64,000 nucleotides of DNA. Origin: Anabaena sphaerica FACHB-251. Its GTDB lineage: Bacteria; Cyanobacteriota; Cyanobacteriia; Cyanobacteriales; Nostocaceae. The notes under the pieces were generated by a model. That model did no database searches, had not been told where the DNA came from, and saw only the letters and a program-made list of their open reading frames with translations. The stretch is from NCBI RefSeq assembly GCF_014696825.1, contig NZ_JACJQU010000007.1:124001-188000 (forward strand), read 5' to 3'. The position numbers and the translations under genes are program-made. This document shows positions 1 to 8,559 of this stretch, piece by piece; position 1 is the first letter of the stretch; the number at the start of each line of letters is the position of its first letter.

Positions 1-483
1 GAAACTTGGTTAAGTTTGGGTTTTACACCAGTGGTAGTTTTAGGTTTACATAATAACCATAGACAGAAAGATTGTCTTGCTGATAGTTTAGTAGTAGTGA
101 ATCCTCATAGTGATGCTGGTAAAACAACTTCTATTATCGCAGCTTTACGACATATTCCCCTATCTTTCGATGTATTAGCAATTTCCGCAGTTGATCAACC
201 TCGAACATTAGAAGTTTATCAACAATTACTGCAAGCACATCAAGAAAATTCAGCTTTGATTACTGCACCTACATATAAAGGTAAAATGGGGCATCCCTTA
301 TTATTTGCAAATCAAATGCGATCGCACTTATTAAATATTCGCGAAGAAACATTAGGCTTACGTCAAATTATCAAAGAATTTTCCCACCTAATTTATCAAG
401 TTGAATTTGCTCATCCAGCAGTAATTTTAGATATAAATACGCCGGAAGATATACTGGGATCATGTCCGGCTAATTACTGTTAA
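1..483 (+). CDS. MobA-like nucleotidyltransferase (NTP_transf_3), 5' end outside window
   Basis: The reading frame is open from base 1, so the N-terminal nucleotide-binding loop expected in this family is off the window. What remains (about 160 residues) looks like the second half of a MobA/MocA-type transferase: a DQPR motif after a hydrophobic strand where the family has its metal-binding aspartate, then GHPLLF (typical of MocA-like cytidylyltransferases) and a DINTPED ending. Such enzymes transfer CMP or GMP to molybdopterin or act on related sugar-like substrates. The substrate cannot be told from this fragment. The gene ends 53 bp before the convergent DUF2231 gene. Confidence 0.75.
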   Translation, partial: ETWLSLGFTPVVVLGLHNNHRQKDCLADSLVVVNPHSDAGKTTSIIAALRHIPLSFDVLAISAVDQPRTLEVYQQLLQAHQENSALITAPTYKGKMGHPLLFANQMRSHLLNIREETLGLRQIIKEFSHLIYQVEFAHPAVILDINTPEDILGSCPANYC

Positions 484-536
484 TAACTTTTTCCTCTTCC
501 CCCCGTATCCTTGTTTCTTGAAAGCGACACTTTTAA

Positions 537-1079
537 TTATGGATATCTTTTGCTACCTGCACCCACGACACCGATTTTGTGGCGATAAGAAAGTTCAGCA
601 CCAAACCACCCGGTAAGGCTGGTTAAGGTTCCGACAATCAGGGAGAGAATTAAGCCCCAAGGCAGTATGCGTGATTCAGCATTGCCCCAACGAATAATAA
701 AATTCAAGGCTGTGAAAACCAGGATAGAAACGTTAAGAATCAAATGTGTCCAGCCTGCGGCACGTTTACGAACTCTTTCAATTTGTAAAAAATCGCTCAT
801 GCCAATTGCTGAAGCGATCACGCCAGTCACTAAGCCCAGTCCAATTAACCAGAAAGAAGCCCTAGCCCAGAAAAAATCTCGCGTTAACCAATAGCCAAAG
901 TCACTGCCTAAAGCTGCGGCTAAAAAGGCGATAGGAAAGATGATACTGAGGGGATGTAGGGGATGTCCAGCGATCGCAACTGTACTGGGTACACCACTAT
1001 CTAGATACTCTCTATCGTCGCTTTCAATCATTGGCGGCACATTGGGAAATGGCGTGGAATTTGGTTTTGTAGTTTCCAT
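537..1079 (-). CDS. DUF2231 family membrane protein
   Basis: This 180-residue protein has about four hydrophobic segments. A GHPLHPLSIIFPIAF stretch at about residues 38-52 and a GMSDFLQI stretch at about residue 93 are typical of DUF2231 membrane proteins. The N-terminal 35 residues are polar and probably cytoplasmic. The biochemical role of the family is not known. The gene starts 14 bp after the stop of the DUF2993 gene on the same strand, so the two are probably co-transcribed. The ATG at 1079 is clear. Confidence is high for family and low for function. Confidence 0.85.
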   Translation of the reverse strand: METTKPNSTPFPNVPPMIESDDREYLDSGVPSTVAIAGHPLHPLSIIFPIAFLAAALGSDFGYWLTRDFFWARASFWLIGLGLVTGVIASAIGMSDFLQIERVRKRAAGWTHLILNVSILVFTALNFIIRWGNAESRILPWGLILSLIVGTLTSLTGWFGAELSYRHKIGVVGAGSKRYP

Positions 1080-1093
1080 TATTTAAGATCCTC

Positions 1094-1837
1094 TTATTCA
1101 GCAGTAGGAATTTTCTCGACATCAGCTTCAGCTTGTAAGGTCAATTTGCCTTTTTCTACCTCCAATTTATTAACTTGCAGGCTTATTCCTTCTAAATCAA
1201 AGTTGCTTAAGTTCAGAATTTCACTGGTTGCATCTATCAAAGCTTGTGTTAATTCCAGTGATATTTCTTGACCTTGGCTATACTCAACATCTTGTAAATC
1301 CACAGTTTTACCACTGGCATTAATATGAGGAACTGCTGTAAAGCCTATTTGTTTAATTTCGCCAGTTTCAACTAATAATATCTTGGACTTTATCAAAATT
1401 TGGCCTTCACCAGGTAGAGAAAAATCTACTTGTTGGGGTGAGATCGTTACCTGTTGTCCATTGACTAGGATTTTCTGGCTTTGCAGTTTATCCCGCACAT
1501 ATTCTGAGTTAAAAGCGCGATTAATATCTGCTTCGGTTAAAACAACTTCTGCTTTACCTCTGGTGGGTTTGGTAAGTTCAATTTTCCCGAAAGCAACACT
1601 CAGAGGATTAATCGCAACGCTAGTGATTTGCATATCCATTGCTGTCATGCGGAGGTCTTGTTCCATGACTAAACCCTCGCCGACAATATGCACTTGTTCA
1701 ATTTCTCCCTGAATCAGTTTGAGCGGTTCAGTCTTGATGTTGACTTCTAAATTTTCGACTTCATCTAACTGGCTAGATAATCCTATTTCTGCGGCTTTAT
1801 TCAGTGCTTGTTCTCCTATCCCTGGATTTTCTGACAT
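1094..1837 (-). CDS. DUF2993 (LmeA-like) family protein
   Basis: This 247-residue protein matches the cyanobacterial DUF2993 pattern: amphipathic beta-rich sequence, a repeated V-x-I-x-P-L type core, and no catalytic motif. The family is related to mycobacterial LmeA, which binds phospholipid. The N-terminus lacks a convincing signal peptide, so it may be cytoplasmic or peripheral. It is the first gene of a likely two-gene unit with the downstream DUF2231 membrane protein (14 bp gap), which hints at a membrane-related job for both. Family assignment is from overall pattern, not from a single diagnostic motif. Confidence 0.75.
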   Translation of the reverse strand: MSENPGIGEQALNKAAEIGLSSQLDEVENLEVNIKTEPLKLIQGEIEQVHIVGEGLVMEQDLRMTAMDMQITSVAINPLSVAFGKIELTKPTRGKAEVVLTEADINRAFNSEYVRDKLQSQKILVNGQQVTISPQQVDFSLPGEGQILIKSKILLVETGEIKQIGFTAVPHINASGKTVDLQDVEYSQGQEISLELTQALIDATSEILNLSNFDLEGISLQVNKLEVEKGKLTLQAEADVEKIPTAE

Positions 1838-2106
1838 TATCTCTTAATTTACTAATTGGCTATCCTTGAGTCAATCTAGAAAATTAGCCATAAAAATTTA
1901 TCTATCTAGAGAGTGATAATAAGATAAAAAATTATATATCTTCTAGTAGAAGAAGACCCAATTTCCAGGGTTTTTTGGTAATTATTTCTGCCTTTCTATT
2001 CTGGGTTCATAAGTTAATCGTTCAAAAGAAAGATGGAAAATATTTAGTTACTATGCGAACCTGAAATTGGCAATAAATACGACTACTTTGGCGAGGAGAA
2101 TCAAAA

Positions 2107-3162
2107 ATGGTAGCAACTCTAGATGATACCAAAAGAAATGCTATTGCAGTAAAACTAGCAGATATGAAATTACTGCAACAGTTATTTATTCAAAATGAAG
2201 AACTGTTTTTGAGAGAATGCACTGACGGTGAAGTGGCTGATAGTATTCGCAAAATGCTTGATGATGACCGCAAAAATCAAGGTATTCTTGATACCGTAGT
2301 CATTCAATATGGCATCCAAAAAGATGCGGATTCAACAGCGCAACAAATGGTGCAAACGATTCGCCAATTAATGCAAGGTAATGAATTAAGTTTCTTTGAA
2401 AAAGTATTCCAGCATGAGTTGTTGAAGCATCAACAAGTGATGAATGGTATCACAATTCATAAAGCTGCACAGAAAGTTGGCGCTGATGTCATGGCAGCAA
2501 TTGGTCCTCTAAATACTGTCAATTTTGAAAACCGCGCTCATCAAGAACAACTGAAAGGAATTTTAGAAATTTTAGGTGTGCGGGAACTGACAGGACTAGA
2601 TGCAGATCAAGGAATTTGGGCAAGAGTTCAAGATGCGATCTCAGCTATTAGTGGTGCTGTAGGTAGTGCTGTTACCCAAAATTCTGACAAGCAGGATATG
2701 AATATCCAAGATGTTCTGCGTATGGATCACAATAAGGTAAATATCTTATTTACAGAATTGCTACAAAGTGATGATCCTCAAAAAATTCAAGAGTATTTTG
2801 GACAAATTTACAAGGATATCAGCGCCCATGCAGCTGCGGAAGAGGAAGTCGTTTATCCTAGAGTACGTCCTTTCTATGGTGAGGCTAACACCCAAGAATT
2901 ATATAATGAACAAGCTCGCTGGGGTCCAATGTTTGAGCAATTGAGAGCAATTAGCCCTTCTGCACCTGAATTCAAAGACAGACTTAGACAGATATGGGAT
3001 GAAATTGGCGACCATGTTCGCCAAGAAGAAAGCACCATGTTTGCGGCTATTCGTAACAACATGAGTAGTCGAGAAACTGAAGAATTAGCTACACAATTTA
3101 AAGCCGCTAAGAGCAGAATTCAAGAGCGAATGGGAGGAACTAGAACAGGAGCGACGGTTTAG
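2107..3162 (+). CDS. Hemerythrin HHE domain-containing protein
   Basis: A 351-residue protein. The C-terminal half (about residues 200-330) is a hemerythrin-like four-helix domain: MDHNK gives one candidate iron ligand, HAAAEEEVVYP gives a His/Glu pair, and DHVRQEESTMF gives a further His/Glu pair. The first 190 residues are helical and resemble ferritin-like stress proteins, with a possible second diiron-type bundle (HELLKHQQ, ENRAHQEQ). Such proteins bind oxygen, nitric oxide or iron, or scavenge reactive species. The start at 2107 follows a good ribosome site (GAGGAGA, 8 bp upstream). A terminator-like hairpin follows at 3181-3209. It is probably monocistronic. Confidence 0.85.
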   Translation: MVATLDDTKRNAIAVKLADMKLLQQLFIQNEELFLRECTDGEVADSIRKMLDDDRKNQGILDTVVIQYGIQKDADSTAQQMVQTIRQLMQGNELSFFEKVFQHELLKHQQVMNGITIHKAAQKVGADVMAAIGPLNTVNFENRAHQEQLKGILEILGVRELTGLDADQGIWARVQDAISAISGAVGSAVTQNSDKQDMNIQDVLRMDHNKVNILFTELLQSDDPQKIQEYFGQIYKDISAHAAAEEEVVYPRVRPFYGEANTQELYNEQARWGPMFEQLRAISPSAPEFKDRLRQIWDEIGDHVRQEESTMFAAIRNNMSSRETEELATQFKAAKSRIQERMGGTRTGATV

Positions 3163-3180
3163 AATTTATCAGGTACTTGT

Positions 3181-3209
3181 ATCCCCGACTTCTTATAGAA
3201 GTTGGGGAT
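3181..3209. terminator. Hairpin after hemerythrin gene
   Basis: An inverted repeat, ATCCCCGACTTC / GAAGTTGGGGAT, with a 5-base loop lies 18 bp after the hemerythrin stop. Similar palindromes recur between genes in many cyanobacteria, so it may be both a dispersed repeat and a working terminator for the convergent pair on either side. The T-run after it is weak. Confidence 0.55.
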
Positions 3210-3221
3210 ATTGTCGTTAAT

Positions 3222-3536
3222 TTAAAGAATCCCCAACATCCGATTAACTTGTGTTGACTGTAAGGGTTTGCGTTCTATATTCTGAAAACATTCAACTTTT
3301 TTTAGATATGTAGAAGCAGTTTTAAAATTACTCAGATTGAGTAAAACCATATCTTCATATACTGAGTCTTGGGGGATTTTAATATCTAAAAAAAATTCTT
3401 CTAGTTTATTTTGGTCAATCGCAAATTTTAGATATTTTAAAAATACTTCTCGCTTTTTAGAACGCACAGTTAACAAGTACCAATTACTACTCATAGGCTG
3501 TGGTGACGAAGATTCTAGAGGTTCTATCGGTGGCAT
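3222..3536 (-). CDS. NusG-like N-terminal (NGN) domain protein, no KOW domain
   Basis: This 104-residue protein begins, after a 15-residue tail, with WYLLTVRSKKREVF, the opening strand and helix of a NusG N-terminal domain (canonical W-Y-x-V-x-x-x-x-x-x-E). VYEDMVLLNL in the middle fits the central NGN strand. A full NusG carries a C-terminal KOW domain, which is missing here: the protein ends soon after the NGN fold. It could be a NusG paralog that binds RNA polymerase without the KOW contacts. The ATG at 3536 is clear. The target operon is unknown. Confidence 0.65.
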   Translation of the reverse strand: MPPIEPLESSSPQPMSSNWYLLTVRSKKREVFLKYLKFAIDQNKLEEFFLDIKIPQDSVYEDMVLLNLSNFKTASTYLKKVECFQNIERKPLQSTQVNRMLGIL

Positions 3537-3716
3537 AGTATAGGTTAAGTTTATGTAAAAATCAAAAGTTCTCAGTTATCTTTGAACTTGTGTGGATGAA
3601 TAGCAGCTAAAACCCGATTTCTTAACTTGCTATTAATCAAAATAGTATAGCAGGAATTTTCTCTAACTTCACCTTTAGCAATAGGTTTAGTGAGTAACAA
3701 CATTCATAAAGAACAA

Positions 3717-3734
3717 CTCCCCCCAGTTGGGGAG
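3717..3734 (-). terminator. Hairpin downstream of M20 amidohydrolase gene
   Basis: CTCCCC and GGGGAG pair across a 6-base loop, 47 bp past the amidohydrolase stop. Read on the minus strand it is followed by a T-rich stretch (TTGTTCTTTAT), as expected of an intrinsic terminator. Confidence 0.5.
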
Positions 3735-3780
3735 CTATGCAGTAGATTAACATCTAAAAAATACTTAATATCGCTGTAGT

Positions 3781-4962
3781 TTATTTAGATTGCCAGTATT
3801 TATAAGCCGCATAAGCCAACGTCACAACCCCGGTAATTATGGCAGATTCATCAACTTCAAATTGCGGATGATGTAAAGGATGATTGATGATTCTATCTTT
3901 ATAGCCTACACCCAAGCGAAACATGGAACCAGGAGCGTGTTCCAAATAAACAGAAAAATCTTCAGCCCCAAGGGAAGGTTCGGGTAATACTTGCACGCGA
4001 TCGCTACTCCAAGCTTCCTCCGCTGATGATTGTAATAATTGTGTCAGACCATAATCATTTTGTACACTGGGTACACCTTGACGATAATTAACTTGATATT
4101 TTGCACCGTAGGAATTGCAAACATTAGCAACAATATTTTCAATCCAGTGTGGTAGTTGGGCGCGGGTTTCTGGGTGGAGCGATCGCACCGTACCCAATAA
4201 CTGTACTTTATCTGCAATCACATTGGGCGCTCTACCACCATTAATCTGTCCAATACTCAAAACCACTGGACGCAAAGGATTTTGAGTGCGGCTAATAGCT
4301 TGTTGCAATGCGGTAATTACCTGCGAAGCAATCCAAATCGCATCAATGGCTTCATGAGGACGCGCCCCATGTCCAGATTCACCAAGAATAATAATTTCTA
4401 AATCATCTGCTGCTGCTGTCAATGCACCGTAACGAATACCAACAGAACCAGCCGGGATCGAAGGAAAAACATGAATCCCCAAAATAGCAGAGACATTATT
4501 CATCACCCCATCTTTTACCATCCAGCTTGCACCTTGGGCAATTTCTTCTGCTGGCTGGAATAAAAACCTGATTTTACCACCCAACTCATCTGCTATTTGC
4601 GACAGCACCATCGCTGTACCTAAACCTACTGTAGTATGAACGTCATGCCCACAAGCGTGCATTACTCCTTCCATCCGAGAAGCATATTCCAATCCGCTGC
4701 GTTCTTGTATGGGCAAAGCATCCATATCAGTGCGAATTGCCAACACTTTTTCATCTTGGTGAGTGCTGTGTAATTCACCGATCACACCAGTTTTACCCAC
4801 CCCTTCTTCCACGTGCAAACCACTCGAAGACAATACACCAGCCACAAACGCAGCAGTTTGATACTCTTGTCCGCTGAGTTCTGGGTGTGAGTGAATATGG
4901 CGGCGAATCTCTACTAAGCGGGGTGCTAGGTTGGTGGCTATATCTTTAATCCGGGTTAGCAT
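3781..4962 (-). CDS. M20 family metallopeptidase / amidohydrolase
   Basis: A 393-residue enzyme of the M20D type (hippurate or IAA-amino acid hydrolase-like), which splits N-acyl amino acids. Metal-binding and catalytic signatures are all present: MHACGHDVH at about residue 103, FQPAEE at about residue 136, GIHVFPS, and LGAEDFSVYLEHAPG near residue 340. There is no signal peptide, so it is cytoplasmic. Length is normal for the family. The exact acyl substrate cannot be read from sequence. It stands alone, with a terminator-like hairpin downstream and a 624-bp gap upstream. Confidence 0.9.
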   Translation of the reverse strand: MLTRIKDIATNLAPRLVEIRRHIHSHPELSGQEYQTAAFVAGVLSSSGLHVEEGVGKTGVIGELHSTHQDEKVLAIRTDMDALPIQERSGLEYASRMEGVMHACGHDVHTTVGLGTAMVLSQIADELGGKIRFLFQPAEEIAQGASWMVKDGVMNNVSAILGIHVFPSIPAGSVGIRYGALTAAADDLEIIILGESGHGARPHEAIDAIWIASQVITALQQAISRTQNPLRPVVLSIGQINGGRAPNVIADKVQLLGTVRSLHPETRAQLPHWIENIVANVCNSYGAKYQVNYRQGVPSVQNDYGLTQLLQSSAEEAWSSDRVQVLPEPSLGAEDFSVYLEHAPGSMFRLGVGYKDRIINHPLHHPQFEVDESAIITGVVTLAYAAYKYWQSK

Positions 4963-5134
4963 TTAATTGATTATAATTTACAAGCGTTGTTCCTATCATA
5001 GATAAGTGTTTATCAGTAAAATGCTCCCATCTGACAAGATATTCAAGAAGGGGTGTAGATCTTAGGGTGTAGAATGCCAAAATATTGTATTTTATAATAC
5101 ATAATTTAATAATTGATTCTCAAGACCACGGTAA

Positions 5135-5163
5135 TTGTAAAGAATTTGTAAAATTATTGTAAA
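5135..5163 (+). promoter_or_regulatory. Three TTGTAAA direct repeats at 11-bp period
   Basis: TTGTAAA occurs at 5135-5141, 5146-5152 and 5157-5163, each step exactly 11 bp, about one helical turn. On the minus strand these read TTTACAA, close to the TTACA core of the HLR1 element bound by the OmpR-type regulator RpaB, though the spacing should be compared carefully. They sit about 50 bp upstream of a plausible start for a short terminator-ended transcript. Confidence 0.5.
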
Positions 5164-5209
5164 ACATCATCCTGGGGGTAGGCAAAATGAAATATATTGG
5201 ATATATTTG

Positions 5210-5297
5210 ATTTAACTGCCTATACCGAAAGATTTATAGACTACGCAATATGTGATCCCCCTAGCTCGGAAAAAAGCCGCTAGGGGGATCTTGTTTT
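5210..5297 (+). ncRNA. Candidate small RNA ending in a strong terminator
   Basis: No protein gene fits this stretch. It lies downstream of the TTGTAAA repeats and of AT-rich -10-like sequence (TATATT near 5193-5206), and ends in a perfect 12-bp stem (5254-5265 with 5279-5290) followed by TTGTTTT. Transcript length would be about 85-90 nt. An RpaB-controlled small RNA such as PsrR1 has this general architecture, but I cannot identify the family. The start coordinate is an estimate. Confidence 0.45.
5254..5297 (+). terminator. Intrinsic terminator, 12-bp perfect stem
   Basis: GATCCCCCTAGC pairs with GCTAGGGGGATC across a 13-base loop and is followed by TTGTTTT on the plus strand. No T-run follows on the minus strand, so it acts rightward. 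The nearest plus-strand gene upstream is thousands of bases away, which is why a short transcript is proposed. Confidence 0.7.
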
Positions 5298-5319
5298 AAC
5301 TGTTTATGTTTTTCTGTTA

Positions 5320-5431
5320 TCTCGTTCCCAGTCTCCGACTGGGAATGCCATCACAGAGGCAGAGCCTCTGCTATAACTAAATAAGGCAGACCCTTCGAGA
5401 ACTCATTCCCATACTCTGTACGGGAACGAGA
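5320..5431. repeat. 112-bp palindromic element with 10-bp terminal inverted repeats
   Basis: TCTCGTTCCC at the left end is repeated inverted as GGGAACGAGA at the right end. Between them are two strong small palindromes (TCCCAGTC/GACTGGGA and AGAGGC/GCCTCT) and a third, weaker one at about 5408-5425. No coding potential. It looks like a small non-autonomous dispersed element; only one copy is in this window. Confidence 0.6.
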
Positions 5432-5586
5432 AAATGGCCAGTTGTAATGGTTAACCTTTAAGAAGCCCGTTAATTTAAGTTTCAATTTATAACTTCTCTG
5501 CACATCAATCTATGATGAAATTTGTTTTGTCATAATTTGATTTAATAAAATTTACTTCGCTTATTTATTAATACTTCATTTTATTT

Positions 5587-6624
5587 TTATTTAAACTCAA
5601 GTTGTTGCCTTAACCAATCACGAAAACTAACATGATAAAGACTATATTGAATTTCTTCTACTCTTGATTCTAAATGGAAAAATTCTCGCCAATTATCTAA
5701 AATTACTTTGATGTCATATTCATCTTCATCTAATCTTTCTGCTATAGTTTCTATAGAAATTGATCGCTCTTGAATTAAGATATTTAACACCTGTAAAGCT
5801 ATTGTTTGCTGTTCACTGGTTGTTAAATTCATCTTTTCTAAATGATTTTGATAATAAAGTTGTAAATTTTCAGGATAAATATTTTCATTAATAGCTGTCA
5901 AGATTTCGCTAACATACATAAAATTAGTTTCATCTTGACTCAGAAGTGTTAATTGATGATTAATATTCTGAAAGCTGAAATTTCTGATATATTCCTGAAT
6001 ATCAGCGCGATTTTGTTCTGGGTAATTTGATAAATCTAAAGATTGAGATGGAGTTTCAATTAATAAACCTGATTTATCTGATAAAAAAGGACGACGAGTA
6101 AGGATAAAATAAACCTTTTCCGGCAGATAACGGGGTAAATAGAAAAGATTTGAGCCGCGTGGTTGATTATTAATATCAATTCTATCACAACTATCAATAG
6201 TAATAATTAACCGTTGTTCTGGATGTAATCTATCGCTGATTTGTTGCAGTAATAAAGATAAAAAACTACTGTTTTCTGTGGTAGAATCAGAAAAATTAGA
6301 TGTTACATTTTTACTGCCTTGATGTTGGGTAATTTCTATTAATTGAGTACAGATATTTGTCAGAAATTCCTCAGCGCGATTTTTACCCGCAATTTCGACA
6401 TTGTAATAAACAATTCCGGGATTTTGGCTGACATAATGGGCAAGAATAGCACTTTTACCAATACCCGGTTCACCGATAATAGTAAAATAGCCCCGGTCAT
6501 ATTGATTAAGAAAATTATTAATAGCAGCAAAGACAAACTCACGACCGACAAAGTTGTGATTTTTAGCGGCGATGATTTGCTCAAATTCTGGCGGATATCT
6601 GGGAATATTGATTGTATTTACCAT
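5587..6624 (-). CDS. STAND/NACHT-like AAA ATPase, short form (ATPase-2)
   Basis: A 345-residue P-loop ATPase, last gene of the WD40 operon. A FVGREFVF entry segment precedes Walker A GEPGIGKS (51-58). The Walker B strand ends DSCDR (144-148), where ATPase-1 and typical NACHT proteins have DALDE, so the catalytic acidic residue is replaced by Arg. A LTRR arginine motif follows near 175. The C-terminal 100 residues fit a winged helix ending in YHVSFRDWL, where one-chain STAND proteins continue into a sensor region. There is no N-terminal effector domain. It starts 22 bp after the upstream WD40 gene. It may be a regulatory or nucleotide-locked partner. Confidence 0.8.
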   Translation of the reverse strand: MVNTINIPRYPPEFEQIIAAKNHNFVGREFVFAAINNFLNQYDRGYFTIIGEPGIGKSAILAHYVSQNPGIVYYNVEIAGKNRAEEFLTNICTQLIEITQHQGSKNVTSNFSDSTTENSSFLSLLLQQISDRLHPEQRLIITIDSCDRIDINNQPRGSNLFYLPRYLPEKVYFILTRRPFLSDKSGLLIETPSQSLDLSNYPEQNRADIQEYIRNFSFQNINHQLTLLSQDETNFMYVSEILTAINENIYPENLQLYYQNHLEKMNLTTSEQQTIALQVLNILIQERSISIETIAERLDEDEYDIKVILDNWREFFHLESRVEEIQYSLYHVSFRDWLRQQLEFK

Positions 6625-6646
6625 ATTTTTTTCATGTTCTTTAATT

Positions 6647-8521
6647 TTAACTAAGGTTAGAAATTTCCATTCCTGTCTCCAAATCCCACACTTTTACAGT
6701 TTTGTCAGATGAACCAGAAACTGCTTTTTTCCCATCTGGTGTAATGGCTACTGATGTTACCATTTTTTCATGACCAGTCAGGGTAAAAATTATTTTTTCA
6801 GCCTCAAAATCCCACACATTTAAGTTATTATTATAAGCATCATAAATTGCTTTTTTGCCATCAGGAGTGATAGCAATTTTGTTGATCAAAAAGCCACAAC
6901 CTATCCAGGGAATTCGCATTTTTGTTTCTAAATCCCATAATGTTAGGCCATCACGAGAACCAGAAAAAAGTTTTTTACCATCGGGTGTGATGGCTAATGT
7001 TCTTACATAATATTCATTATCTGTAAAGGTAAATTCTGTTCCTGTCTCTAAATCCCACAATATTATGTTGTCACGACAACCAGAAAGAACTTGTTTTCCA
7101 TCGGGTGTGATGGCTAATGTATGTACGGAATTAAGATTAGCTGTTAGAATCGAGATTGCCTGATTTTTTTCTAAATCCCACACTATAATAGCGTTGTCAT
7201 CTTCAGAAATAGAAAGGGCTTTTTTTCCATCGGGGGTTATAGCTACCTCTGTTACGGATTTTTCATGACCAGCTTTTTTGTATGGTTGAGAAGGAAGATT
7301 ACTTATTTCCATCCCTGTTTCCAAATCCCATATTTTCATAGTCCTATCATTGGCAGCGGAAACGGCTTTTTTACCATCTGGTGTTATGGCCACCTGTGTT
7401 ATCGAATCTCTATGACCAGTTAGGGTAAATATTTCCTGACCTGTTTGTAAATCCCATACTTTTAGAGTTTTATCATCAGAACCAGAAACAGCTTTTTTAC
7501 AGTCTGGAGTTATAGCTACTGTCTTGACTGAGTTTTGATGACCAGTGAAGATGATTTCTTCTGCTGTGTCTAAATCCCACATTATCAAAGTGCGATCGCA
7601 CGATGCAGAAATGACTTTTTTTCCATCTTGAGAGATAGTTATGGCATTGATCCAGCAATCATGACCTATAAGAATTAATATTTCTTGATCCGTTTGTAGA
7701 TCCCATACCCTGATAGTAGTGTCATCTAGAGCAATAACAGCCTTTTTTCCATCTGGAGTCATGGCGATCGCTGTTACATAGTTTATGTTGTCTGTATATG
7801 TATATGCGTAGCATTCTGAAGAAAGCATAAAGATGACCTCCGCTGTCTCCAAATCCCACACTTTGATGATTGGTTTATCAGCAGCAGGGGGTTTTTTATC
7901 TGTGTACATAAACCTGATATCTGAAGAGTCATAGAGAGCAGCAATAGCCTTTTTTCCATTCGGTGTTATTCCTAAAGCCGATGCCCAATAGTTGTTAATA
8001 TTGATATTAAAAATTACTTGACCTGTCTCTAAATTTAACACTTTCAGAGTTTGATTTAGATTTTGATCACGAACTTTAGAAATAGCTTTTGTGCCATCTG
8101 GAGTCATAACTAATTCATATCCCCAATCTGAAAGAACATTTACCTCAGTGATTTCTGTTCTTTGTTCTAAATCCCATATTTTTAAAGTCTCATTTTTTAA
8201 AGCAGAAACAACTTTTTTTCCATCTGCGGTAATGGCTAATTCTGCTACTGAGTAGTTACTACCTTGTAAAGTAGATATTTCCGTTCCTGTTTCTAAATTC
8301 CATATTTTCAGAGTTTTATCACTAGAACCAGAAATTGCTTTTTTCCCATCAGGTGTAATTGCTACTGTATTTATAGAGTCTTCATGACCACTCAGGGTAA
8401 ATATTTCCATTCCTGTTTCTAAATCCCACAATTTTAGGGTTTTGTCAGATGAACCAGAAACGACTTTTTTCCCATCTGGGGTAATTGCTACTGTATTGAC
8501 TGCACTTTTATTTCCTCTCAT
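6647..8521 (-). CDS. WD40 protein with 14 units and no linker domain (WD-D)
   Basis: A 624-residue protein made almost wholly of WD40 units; I count 14, enough for two seven-bladed propellers. Unit consensus is VAITPDGKKAVSGSSDKTLK then WDLETG. It begins directly inside a repeat (MRGNKSAVNTVAITPDG) and lacks the 165-residue linker of its three upstream paralogs. Units 1, 2, 8, 9 and 14 are close to consensus; units 3-6 and 10-13 are diverged and some carry insertions (unit 5 has about 18 extra residues). The ATG at 8521 has its own ribosome site (AGGA), 38 bp after the preceding gene. Probable ligand-sensing beta-propeller; ligand unknown. Confidence 0.85.
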   Translation of the reverse strand: MRGNKSAVNTVAITPDGKKVVSGSSDKTLKLWDLETGMEIFTLSGHEDSINTVAITPDGKKAISGSSDKTLKIWNLETGTEISTLQGSNYSVAELAITADGKKVVSALKNETLKIWDLEQRTEITEVNVLSDWGYELVMTPDGTKAISKVRDQNLNQTLKVLNLETGQVIFNININNYWASALGITPNGKKAIAALYDSSDIRFMYTDKKPPAADKPIIKVWDLETAEVIFMLSSECYAYTYTDNINYVTAIAMTPDGKKAVIALDDTTIRVWDLQTDQEILILIGHDCWINAITISQDGKKVISASCDRTLIMWDLDTAEEIIFTGHQNSVKTVAITPDCKKAVSGSDDKTLKVWDLQTGQEIFTLTGHRDSITQVAITPDGKKAVSAANDRTMKIWDLETGMEISNLPSQPYKKAGHEKSVTEVAITPDGKKALSISEDDNAIIVWDLEKNQAISILTANLNSVHTLAITPDGKQVLSGCRDNIILWDLETGTEFTFTDNEYYVRTLAITPDGKKLFSGSRDGLTLWDLETKMRIPWIGCGFLINKIAITPDGKKAIYDAYNNNLNVWDFEAEKIIFTLTGHEKMVTSVAITPDGKKAVSGSSDKTVKVWDLETGMEISNLS

Positions 8522-8559
8522 ATATTTCCTATATTTATATCTGGATTATTAATGTAACT

